A stretch of DNA of 64,000 bases from Sulfurospirillum sp. UCH001 (lineage in GTDB: Bacteria > Campylobacterota > Campylobacteria > Campylobacterales > Sulfurospirillaceae). This document shows positions 1 through 6,899 of this stretch, in pieces. The position numbers and the translations under genes are program-made. The stretch is from contig NZ_AP014723.1 of the NCBI RefSeq assembly GCF_001548035.1, forward strand, positions 1,178,001-1,242,000. The letters are read 5' to 3'. A model generated the notes under the pieces. That model was not told the origin of the DNA. It made no database searches and was given only the letters and a program-made list of their open reading frames with translations. The first letter of the stretch is position 1; every line of letters starts with the position of its first letter.

Positions 1-1
1 T

Positions 2-250
2 TTGGTGAATTTCTTTTTGCAAAAATCGATGAGTAACCATAAAAAACGGGTGATTATCACGGATGAAGCGATGGAAATACTCTGTCAATACACATGGCCT
101 GGAAATGTGCGTGAGCTTGAAAACACCGTGGAACGCATTGTTCTCATGGGAAGTGAAGATGGTATCAGTGCGGATGAGATGTTACTACTGCTTCCAGCCT
201 TTAATCAAAAATTAATGTGCCAACGAAGGATTATGAGTGAAGAAGAGTGA
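2..250 (+). CDS. sigma-54-dependent transcriptional activator, C-terminal fragment
   Basis: Only the last 82 codons lie in the window; the true start is upstream. The motif WPGNVRELENTVER is the conserved segment near the end of the sigma-54-interacting AAA+ domain (NifA/NtrC/FlgR class), which hydrolyses ATP to remodel the closed sigma-54 RNA polymerase complex. About 45 residues follow it and then the protein stops; I see no Fis-type helix-turn-helix, which most family members carry there. FlgR of Helicobacter and Campylobacter is a known HTH-less member, so loss need not mean inactivity. The stop overlaps the next gene by 14 bp, so the two are probably co-translated. Which activator this is (NifA-like or other) cannot be decided without the N-terminus. 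Confidence 0.85.
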   Translation: MVNFFLQKSMSNHKKRVIITDEAMEILCQYTWPGNVRELENTVERIVLMGSEDGISADEMLLLLPAFNQKLMCQRRIMSEEE

Positions 251-1064
251 TTTAGAAGCACACATTAAAAGTGGCAATGTAGTTCCTTTCCTTGGAATGG
301 GCGTTTTTAAAGAGACAAAAACAGACGATGGTGATCAGATCCCATTTGACAGTGACTCTATGATCCTAAGCCTTAATGGTGGACGTGCGATGTCGCCACG
401 ATTGATGTATGAGTACTCTCGTGCCGCGATGAGTTTGGAACAGCGAAAAGGTCGTGCTTTTATCGAGCAGATGACACATCATATTTTCACGCACAAGCCT
501 TATCCTATGCCAGAAGCATATCAATGGCTTCAAACATTAATGCCCCAATATGTCGTTGATCTTAATTTGGATGATTCGCTTTTGAAACTTTATGCCGATG
601 TCAATCACTTTTTAATTACAGGGGTCAGTCGCATTATGGCAGGGTATGATCGCTTTATTGTCTATGCGTATACGGCAAGCACAAAAGAGTATCACCCTGT
701 TGAAAAAGAGATGCTTAACCCTTTGCTTCCCATTTTGTTTAAACCATTAGGGTGCACAGTGCCTGATAAAAATTTTATTATCTCTGATGCAGACTTTGTA
801 GATTGGTTGACTGAAGCTATGGGTGGTTATGCATTGCCTCCTTTTCTAAAGACCTATAAAAACAGTAAAAGTTACCTTTTTTTAGGCATTGATTTTAACA
901 GAGATACATATCGTATGGTTGCCAATGAGATCACTTTAGGGCTTGAGGGAGGATATTTGGTCAACGATAAAGAAAAAGTAAGTAAAAAAGAGGAAAAGTT
1001 TCTAAACTCTCATAGTATCGAAAAGTTAGATACTACATTAGAAGCGTTTTTAAGGGGTGAGTAA
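237..1064 (+). CDS. SIR2-like domain protein
   Basis: 275 residues from a GTG start, chosen because GAAGGA at 224-229 is well spaced and no in-frame ATG fits. The N-terminal VVPFLGMGV (15-23) resembles the nucleotide-binding loop of SIR2-like proteins (VVPFLGAGxS). NLDD (110-113) sits where the family has N-x-D, and the segment ILFKPLG (166-172), followed by IISDADF, corresponds to the usual KLHG...IxxxDY block. The catalytic His of KLHG appears to be replaced by Pro-Leu, so NAD hydrolysis or deacylation is doubtful; binding of NAD or ADP-ribose is possible. It overlaps the upstream sigma-54 activator, suggesting a regulatory partnership. The family assignment is from motif order alone. Confidence 0.6.
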   Translation: MKKSDLEAHIKSGNVVPFLGMGVFKETKTDDGDQIPFDSDSMILSLNGGRAMSPRLMYEYSRAAMSLEQRKGRAFIEQMTHHIFTHKPYPMPEAYQWLQTLMPQYVVDLNLDDSLLKLYADVNHFLITGVSRIMAGYDRFIVYAYTASTKEYHPVEKEMLNPLLPILFKPLGCTVPDKNFIISDADFVDWLTEAMGGYALPPFLKTYKNSKSYLFLGIDFNRDTYRMVANEITLGLEGGYLVNDKEKVSKKEEKFLNSHSIEKLDTTLEAFLRGE

Positions 1065-1074
1065 CACCCCTTAA
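1050..1074. terminator. hairpin between convergent genes
   Basis: TTAAGGGGTG and CACCCCTTAA form a perfect 10-bp stem with a 5-nt loop, over the stop of the SIR2-like gene. An alternative stem pairs 1059-1067 with 1077-1085. It separates convergent genes, so a bidirectional terminator is likely, though neither side has a strong T-run. Confidence 0.5.
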
Positions 1075-1079
1075 GTGTG

Positions 1080-1472
1080 TTACTCTTCGATAGCAACTTC
1101 TACAGGATCGCTTTCCCAAATACCATGTTTTGTACAGTAGCTTTGTGCAACAAGTGTAAGTTTTTTACCACTTGGAACAATGGTAAATGTTACTTCTGCT
1201 TGTCCTTTTTTATCTTGTCCACCAAGTGTTCCAGAAACAAAATCAGCACGTGCTAAAAGAACATCTCCATTGTACAGTTGGACGTTTGCAATGTAGTGAT
1301 CAAAATCATCTGGATGTGTATAAGCATTACCAACTTTTACAGTAACTTTAAAGGGTGCATATTGTTTTGCAACTTTCTCACAGGTGATAAACGGAGAGTG
1401 TCTATCGATATAATCTTTACGTGCTTCTCTTTCAACAGTGTCAATATCAACATAACGATTGATTTTTGGCAT
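1080..1472 (-). CDS. class II superoxide reductase (neelaredoxin type)
   Basis: A 130-residue cytosolic protein that should reduce superoxide to hydrogen peroxide at a mononuclear Fe(His)4Cys centre without making oxygen, as expected in microaerophiles and anaerobes. Visible ligands: H25 (in DRHSPFI), H53 and H59 (in HPDDFDHY), C113 and H116 (in CTKHGIW). The Glu of the usual EKH motif, which caps the open iron site, is Asp here (D23). There is no N-terminal desulforedoxin domain, which makes it class II. An AAGGAG-type site precedes the ATG. The gene is monocistronic: hairpins lie on both sides (1050-1074 and 1573-1595). Confidence 0.88.
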   Translation of the reverse strand: MPKINRYVDIDTVEREARKDYIDRHSPFITCEKVAKQYAPFKVTVKVGNAYTHPDDFDHYIANVQLYNGDVLLARADFVSGTLGGQDKKGQAEVTFTIVPSGKKLTLVAQSYCTKHGIWESDPVEVAIEE

Positions 1473-1572
1473 TTAGAACTCCTTTTGAATATTAAGTTTT
1501 GAAATGATATTAAATTCTCACACAAATGTCTCTTAAGAAAGAGAGAGAATATGTCTTATTTAGATTGATTTA

Positions 1573-1595
1573 AGGAGTAGCGGTAAACTACTCCT
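1573..1595 (-). terminator. terminator-like hairpin after the HdrB-like gene
   Basis: AGGAGTAG and CTACTCCT form an 8-bp perfect stem with a 7-nt loop, 12 bp past the stop of the HdrB-like gene on the minus strand. A weak T-rich stretch follows in that direction. It separates the SdhB/HdrB-like pair from the superoxide reductase gene. Confidence 0.6.
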
Positions 1596-1606
1596 AGAAA
1601 GATGTT

Positions 1607-2452
1607 TTATATAAGGGAAATAGCCACTTTGTGTTGATCGAGTCCAATAGCTTTTTTACTGGTCTCGCCAAAGGCTAAGAGAAGAAGTTCTGCAAGGCTT
1701 AGGACACTTAATCCAATTTCTCTTCCAGAAATTTTCTCAAGCTCTTTTTGGTAAAAGTCGAACATAATAAAGCTTCTTGCATCACACACGAGCACAAAAT
1801 CAGCGGCGTTGTCAAACATATCTAGCATTGCTTTTGCAGCTAGTTTTTTTGCAAGCGAAGAGGAAGCATCATAGACTTCAAAGCCATCGCTCTCATGGCT
1901 ACTTTCATGCTTGACGCATTTAAGTTGTACAGAATCAAGTAAGCGTGTTACAAGTTCTTCTTTGCGGTATTTTCTAGCTCTGCATGCATTCGAGCCAAAG
2001 AAAAGAGCTGCTTGGAAATTTCCAAATGGATGTTTCACTAAACTTGTTAGTTTTTCAGTATCCATTTCCTCTAAAAGAAGTTGTTCTAAAGAGATCACTT
2101 GAGTGTCTAAATTAAGAGAAAGGTTATGTTTTTCCAAACGTCCAGCAATTTCAAATTTGAGATTTGCATCGTTGATGAGCATATCTTTGGTTTGCGCATG
2201 ACTGATAAAAGAGCTTTGCTCAAAACAGAGAATATCACGTTTTTGGTCAGCTGCAAGGGTAAGATTGTACGCATAATGCTCTAGAAATTTTAGTTTATCT
2301 AAGCCCATAAATTCGCTTCCAAGATCTGCTTTCGCCCCTTTGAAAGAGGGTGCGTCAATGCCTAAAAGTTCAATGAGTTTTCGAGCAGCAGTTATCATTG
2401 GAGCTGTTTTTTCACGCTGGATCAGCGTATCAAAAAGAAAATAATTTTTCAT
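1607..2452 (-). CDS. HdrB/SdhE-like protein lacking CCG cysteine clusters
   Basis: 281 residues that follow the two-repeat layout of HdrB/SdhE (CCG-domain) proteins. Repeat 1: YFLF at the start, then AKADLGSEFMG where CCG is expected, then RDILCFEQS where the CxxC helix lies. Repeat 2: ALFFGSNACR, then KHESSHESDG, then DFVLVCDARSF. Only one Cys of each terminal CxxC pair remains (C76, C223), so the noncubane iron-sulfur clusters of HdrB cannot form in the known way. It lies 9 bp after an SdhB-like protein, in the B-then-E order of sdhABE/mfrABE operons, but no flavoprotein gene is nearby. Function unknown; a structural or regulatory role is inferred. Alignment is by eye. Confidence 0.65.
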   Translation of the reverse strand: MKNYFLFDTLIQREKTAPMITAARKLIELLGIDAPSFKGAKADLGSEFMGLDKLKFLEHYAYNLTLAADQKRDILCFEQSSFISHAQTKDMLINDANLKFEIAGRLEKHNLSLNLDTQVISLEQLLLEEMDTEKLTSLVKHPFGNFQAALFFGSNACRARKYRKEELVTRLLDSVQLKCVKHESSHESDGFEVYDASSSLAKKLAAKAMLDMFDNAADFVLVCDARSFIMFDFYQKELEKISGREIGLSVLSLAELLLLAFGETSKKAIGLDQHKVAISLI

Positions 2453-2461
2453 GGCTTCTCC

Positions 2462-3139
2462 TTACAAAAGTTCGATGTGATGTGAAAATTTTTCAACAAG
2501 TGTGTTTGGATAAGGTTTTAGTTTCATCACTTCATTTTTAAGTTCAGTGATTTTCTTTTCTACATCCGCACCACAAGGGTAAATTTTCTTACACAACTTC
2601 ACATGTAAAAAGATGCCAGTGTGTTCATTGGCAACAACTTCAAGGATCTCACGTTTACGTTCAGGATGTTTATGAATCATGTCATACGCAAAAGCAAACA
2701 GGGCGTCACCTTGGAAACCTTCATGCAAATCAAGAACGCTTGAAGCATAATGATAAATCATATAGTGCTCAAACAATGGTCTGTCTTTACCATCAACATA
2801 AGCGTCCAAAAGATCAAAACGCTCATAAAAATCGTCTGTATTGATGATCATATCTTTTGTTGCACGTTTAGTGCTTAATGGCTCTAATGTAAGTGAGTTA
2901 CCAAAAGAGTTAATGATACCATCTAATGAAACATTGCTAAAAAGCGCTTTACCATTGATTTTTAAAGCAGCAAGGTCACCTTTTGGATAATCAAAACTGC
3001 CATCTTCTGTTTTTATTTTGGCTAAAAGATCATTAACACTAAGACTACGATCAATCGTAATAAAATGTTTTTTATAGTAGGGCAAAAAATCCGTTTTAGC
3101 GTCAAAACGAAAGACGCTGAGGGCGAGTTTACACTCCAT
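2462..3139 (-). CDS. SdhB/FrdB-like protein without iron-sulfur cysteines (DUF5644 type)
   Basis: 225 residues. The N-terminus (FRFDAKTDFLPYYKK, then LKINGKALFSNVSL) tracks the beta-grasp [2Fe-2S] domain of succinate dehydrogenase/fumarate reductase subunit B, but the RSCREGICGSC-type loop is replaced by DYPKGDLAA. MIINTDDFYERF matches the linker after that domain. The C-terminal half follows the two-cluster helical domain: MIYHYASSVLDLHEGF where CxxCxxC would be, and LHVKLCKKIYPCGADVEKK where TMNCTKVCPKGLNP would be. Only C183 and C189 survive there. I infer a redox-dead relative of SdhB; the resemblance to the Campylobacterota family DUF5644 is from memory. It is transcribed ahead of the HdrB-like gene. 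Confidence 0.65.
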   Translation of the reverse strand: MECKLALSVFRFDAKTDFLPYYKKHFITIDRSLSVNDLLAKIKTEDGSFDYPKGDLAALKINGKALFSNVSLDGIINSFGNSLTLEPLSTKRATKDMIINTDDFYERFDLLDAYVDGKDRPLFEHYMIYHYASSVLDLHEGFQGDALFAFAYDMIHKHPERKREILEVVANEHTGIFLHVKLCKKIYPCGADVEKKITELKNEVMKLKPYPNTLVEKFSHHIELL

Positions 3140-3341
3140 AACTTAGGGCTCCTTTTAGATGTGTTACTTGATTCTAGCGCAAGATTACTTGTAAGATTCT
3201 GTTACTTAAAAGTTAACTATAACACGTATTGAGCTAAGTGTGTTCAATGTTACATTTTTGTGATGATAGAGCCTAATGGCTTCTTAATGCACAACATCAT
3301 ACAATAAGAAATTCCTATACGAAGTTTAAGAGCGGAGTAAC

Positions 3342-4169
3342 ATGTCAAAAGAGGCGTTTTTTATCTCTGGATTTTCGAGTAAACATATTGGCGATGATGG
3401 GGCTATTATAAACAATAATCAGGTCTATTCTAAAGACCTTTTTTGTGAAGATATACACTTCAAACGCTCATGGATGCGCTTATCGCAAATTGCTGAAAAA
3501 AGTATGTTGGTCAATATCTCTGATGCGATTGCAATGAATGCAAAACCTAAATGGGCGATGATTGGTGTAGTTATTCCTAAGCATTTCAGTTATGCAGAAT
3601 TGCAAGAACTTTCCGCAAGTTTTCAAAATACAGCTAAGCAGTATGGCATGGAAATTATTGGAGGCGATACAACCGCTGGTGAAAAGTTAATGATTTCTAT
3701 CAGTGTTATCTCTGAACTTCAAGGCAAAGCGCTGTATCGTAAAAATGCAAAAGTGGGTGATTTGGTAGCATTTACAGGTCAACTGGGTGCGTCATATAAA
3801 GAACTCACTCGGTTGTTACGTGGAGGAAGCATCAGTAAACAGTCACGTTTTATGAAACCTGAGCTAAAAGCTGATTTTGTGTATAAGGCATCGAAACATT
3901 TACATGCTGCTATGGATATTTCAGATGGACTATCCAAAGATCTCTCGAGACTTCTTAAGGCAAGTGGTAATGTAGGCTTAAACGTCAAGCATCCTATGTC
4001 TAAACGCATACTGTGCAGTGGTGAAGAATATGAGATGCTCTTTAGTTTTGATGCCCGAAAAAAAGGCATTATTAAACGTATTGCCAAACAGACACGTACC
4101 AAAATCACGATCGTAGGAAAAATAGCACGCAAACGTTATGTGTGCCATTGTAAAGAACACCATTTTTGA
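3342..4169 (+). CDS. thiL: thiamine-monophosphate kinase
   Basis: 275 residues; phosphorylates thiamine monophosphate to thiamine pyrophosphate, the last step of the pathway, in the cytosol. Visible family features are GDDGAIINN near the N-terminus (Mg/ATP site), VNISDAIAMNAKPKWAM (the NLSDLAAMGA equivalent), IIGGDTTAG (the GGDT motif), AAMDISDGL and SGEEYEML. The protein is somewhat shorter than the E. coli enzyme, as is usual in this phylum. GGAG lies 5 nt upstream of the ATG. It is followed after 79 bp by truD. The other thiamine genes in this window lie at 15.9-18.7 kb and 59.0 kb, and no TPP riboswitch is seen in front of this one. Confidence 0.92.
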   Translation: MSKEAFFISGFSSKHIGDDGAIINNNQVYSKDLFCEDIHFKRSWMRLSQIAEKSMLVNISDAIAMNAKPKWAMIGVVIPKHFSYAELQELSASFQNTAKQYGMEIIGGDTTAGEKLMISISVISELQGKALYRKNAKVGDLVAFTGQLGASYKELTRLLRGGSISKQSRFMKPELKADFVYKASKHLHAAMDISDGLSKDLSRLLKASGNVGLNVKHPMSKRILCSGEEYEMLFSFDARKKGIIKRIAKQTRTKITIVGKIARKRYVCHCKEHHF

Positions 4170-4248
4170 TTTTTACACGCTTTGCAAGCCAAGCTTGAAA
4201 GCTACGTAAAGCTAGCCTCTGTGAGGCAGAAACATTTGAAGGACAGTT

Positions 4249-5334
4249 ATGATTAGACAATTTTTTCTCACCCATTCGCCTATTAGTGCGATGTTTACCA
4301 AAAATAGCAGTGATTTCGTAGTCAATGAAATTCCTCTTTATCCTTTTAGTGGTGAGGGTGAGCATTTGGTGGTGCATGTGCGCAAAAAAGACCTTACCAC
4401 ATGGGATATGTTGCAGTATTTAAGTGAAGTAACAGGGTGTAAAGTACGTGATTTTGGCTATGCAGGTTTGAAAGACAAAGATGGTATGACCACACAATAC
4501 ATTTCGCTTCATAAAAGTTACGAGCCAAAACTAGCAAACTTTACACACGATAAAATCAAAATTTTAGATAAAACGTACCATAACAATAAAATCCGAACAG
4601 GGCATCTTAAAGGTAACCGTTTCTTTGTTCGCCTCAAAAAAGTCAATCCTATTGATGCTAGAAAACTCCAAGATGGACTTAAAAAAATTGCAAAAGAGGG
4701 TTTTCCAAACTTCTTTGGGTACCAGCGTTTTGGCATTGATGGCGATAACTACCTTAAAGGAAAAGCGATTTTAGAGGGTAAGCGCAAAGAGAGAAATCCT
4801 AAAATGAAAGAGTTTTTCATCAATGCGTATCAAAGTTACCTTTTCAATAATTGGCTCTCAAAACGTATCGAAATTAGCCGTTTACTTGAAGAGTTTAATC
4901 TCTCCGATGCAACACGAGCAACGAATTTACCAAAAGAGATGGTAGAGAGTCTCAAAAAACAACCGCAATTTTTTAAACTCATGCATGGCGATGTTTTACA
5001 TCATTATCCAGCAGGTAAAGCCTTTGTGTGCGAAAATGTGGAAGAGGAATTACCACGCTTTTTAGAGCGGGGTATTACTATCGCAGGCTGGCTTGTGGGT
5101 GGTAAAAACATTAGAGCTGAGTACGAAGCGGGTGTTATAGAGCAAGAAATGTTTAAAGAGAGTGAGCCTTTTTTAGACAAAATTAACGGTTCAAGACGCT
5201 TTGCATGGAGCTTTGCAGAGGATGTTGAAGGCGTTTACAAAGAAGAAGAAGCATGGTTTGAAATGCATTTTTCATTGCCTAAAGGCTCCTATGCAACCGT
5301 CATTATAGAAGAGCTAATAAAAGTTTCGCTATAA
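4249..5334 (+). CDS. truD: tRNA pseudouridine(13) synthase TruD
   Basis: 361 residues. Isomerises uridine 13 of tRNA-Glu and related tRNAs to pseudouridine. The catalytic segment is FGYAGLKDKDGMTTQY, with the Asp after GLKDK as expected nucleophile. NFFGYQRFG and INAYQSYLFNNWLS are further TruD signatures; the C-terminal part has WSFAEDVEGVY. AAGGA lies 6 nt before the ATG. The last codons contain a TATAAT box that probably drives the RNase P RNA gene just downstream. Confidence 0.95.
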   Translation: MIRQFFLTHSPISAMFTKNSSDFVVNEIPLYPFSGEGEHLVVHVRKKDLTTWDMLQYLSEVTGCKVRDFGYAGLKDKDGMTTQYISLHKSYEPKLANFTHDKIKILDKTYHNNKIRTGHLKGNRFFVRLKKVNPIDARKLQDGLKKIAKEGFPNFFGYQRFGIDGDNYLKGKAILEGKRKERNPKMKEFFINAYQSYLFNNWLSKRIEISRLLEEFNLSDATRATNLPKEMVESLKKQPQFFKLMHGDVLHHYPAGKAFVCENVEEELPRFLERGITIAGWLVGGKNIRAEYEAGVIEQEMFKESEPFLDKINGSRRFAWSFAEDVEGVYKEEEAWFEMHFSLPKGSYATVIIEELIKVSL

Positions 5335-5335
5335 T
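5330..5335 (+). promoter_or_regulatory. -10 box of the RNase P RNA promoter
   Basis: TATAAT spans the truD stop codon. Initiation 7-10 nt later, near 5342-5345, coincides with the first paired base of the RNase P RNA P1 helix. No clear -35 box is seen, as is normal in this phylum. Confidence 0.7.
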
Positions 5336-5344
5336 CTATCCTTC

Positions 5345-5680
5345 AAAAGGTACAGTAGGTGATTGCTTGAGCATTTTGCTTAAGAGGAAAGTCCGGGCTG
5401 CATGTGAGACATGGTTCCGTCTAACGGACGGCTAGGGTAACCTAAGGGATTAGTGCAACAGAGAGTAAACTACCTAGAATTTTCTAGGAAAAGGTGAAAC
5501 GGTGGGGTAAGAGCCCACCAGTGCTTTGAGTAATTAAAGCAGCTATGTAAACCCAACCTGCAGCAAGAAGGGATGGTTTTGGTCTCACACACGATAAACC
5601 CTTCGCTAGAGGTCTATCGTAAGATAGATCGTAGATAAATAATCACCCACGACAGAACCCGGCTTATCGCTGTACCTTTT
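5345..5680 (+). ncRNA. rnpB: RNase P RNA (bacterial type A)
   Basis: The catalytic RNA of ribonuclease P, which trims the 5' leader of tRNA precursors. Conserved regions are GAGGAAAGTCCGGGCT at 5383-5398 and ACAGAACCCGGCTTATC at 5652-5668. The ends AAAAGGTACAG (5345-5355) and CTGTACCTTTT (5670-5680) are exactly complementary and make helix P1. The ~336-nt length fits the class. The T-run at the 3' end of P1 may help termination. Confidence 0.96.
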
Positions 5681-5701
5681 GTCAACAAAGCCTAAAAAAG
5701 G

Positions 5702-6886
5702 ATGTTATTGGAAAATCTTATCTTTTTAGCGCATGTTGTGCTTTTGATGGTTCTTTCTCCTATCATTTCTAGAATCTTTCGTCTTCCAACTCCCGTTGTT
5801 GAGATTTTACTTGGCTCGCTAGCCGTTTGGCTAGGCATTTTGCACGTGGGCAATGAAGTGTTTAAAAACCTCGCAAAAATTGGGTTTTTCTATTTGATGT
5901 TTCTTGCAGGTCTTGAGATAGATATTCAACGTTTTTTACACTATCGTGATCGTTTTTTAAAAAAAGCAATTTTATATTTCATCTGTTTATACAGTATTTC
6001 CGTCATTCTTTACATCGTTTTTGGGCTTTCACCTGTATACATTGTTGCAATTCCTATTGTTTCCTTAGGAATGATTATGGCGCTTATTAATCAGCATGGA
6101 CGTGAACATAAATGGTTAGAACTCTCTTTAATCATTGGTGTTATTGGAGAGCTGATTAGTATTGGTGCGCTGGTTATTTTCGATGGAGCTATTACCCATG
6201 GCTTAGGATGGCACTTTGCTAAAAGTATTTTGATGCTTATTGCGGTTCTTTTTTCCTCTTATTTTCTCTATCGTTTACTCAAAATTATCTTTTGGTGGTA
6301 TCCAAACCTAAAACGTATCATCATGCCACATAATGATACGATGCACCAAAGTTTACGCTTTAGTATGGCACTCTTTTTTGTACTCATTGCTACAATGCAA
6401 TGGCTTGAAATCGATATGGTTTTGGGTGCGTTTATCGCGGGTATATTTATCTCTAACTTTTTTGCGCATAAAAAAGAACTTCCACACCAACTTTCCATGT
6501 TTGGTTTTGGCTTTTTAGTACCACTCTTTTTCATTTTTGTAGGCACAACACTTGATCTCAATTTGGTTTTTACTACACATATTTTAACTCATGCACTGTG
6601 GATTGTTATTGCTATGGTGGGTGCTCGTATGGCAAGCTCTTTTGCTGCGTATTATAGTTATTTGGGCTTGCGCAGTACGGTTTTATTTAGCCTTGGTGAT
6701 TCCATGCCTCTTACGTTTTTAGTAGCCATTGCGACAATTGCAGTAAAAAATGGAGCTATTGGTGATGAGGAGTATGCTTCATTCATTGTGGCAGCTTTGA
6801 TGGAAGGTATTGTTATTATGACATTGATTCAAATCTTGATGTATCTTTTTCAACGCTTCGATAGGAAAAATGAAGAAAAATTATAG
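5702..6886 (+). CDS. cation/proton antiporter (CPA2/Kef type), membrane domain only
   Basis: 394 residues, almost all hydrophobic, with about 12 predicted membrane segments and no C-terminal RCK/TrkA nucleotide-binding domain. Segments such as FLAGLEIDIQRF, VLGAFIAGIFIS and FGFLVPLFFIFVGTTLDL are typical of the Na/H exchanger (CPA2, KefB/NapA-like) fold. It likely exchanges Na+ or K+ for H+ across the inner membrane. The start is uncertain: AAAGGA runs into the ATG at 5702, giving no spacing, whereas TTG at 5708 would sit 5 nt from AAGGA. It begins 21 bp after rnpB and ends 13 bp before the next gene. Confidence 0.85.
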   Translation: MLLENLIFLAHVVLLMVLSPIISRIFRLPTPVVEILLGSLAVWLGILHVGNEVFKNLAKIGFFYLMFLAGLEIDIQRFLHYRDRFLKKAILYFICLYSISVILYIVFGLSPVYIVAIPIVSLGMIMALINQHGREHKWLELSLIIGVIGELISIGALVIFDGAITHGLGWHFAKSILMLIAVLFSSYFLYRLLKIIFWWYPNLKRIIMPHNDTMHQSLRFSMALFFVLIATMQWLEIDMVLGAFIAGIFISNFFAHKKELPHQLSMFGFGFLVPLFFIFVGTTLDLNLVFTTHILTHALWIVIAMVGARMASSFAAYYSYLGLRSTVLFSLGDSMPLTFLVAIATIAVKNGAIGDEEYASFIVAALMEGIVIMTLIQILMYLFQRFDRKNEEKL

Positions 6887-6899
6887 CTAAGGGAGTACA

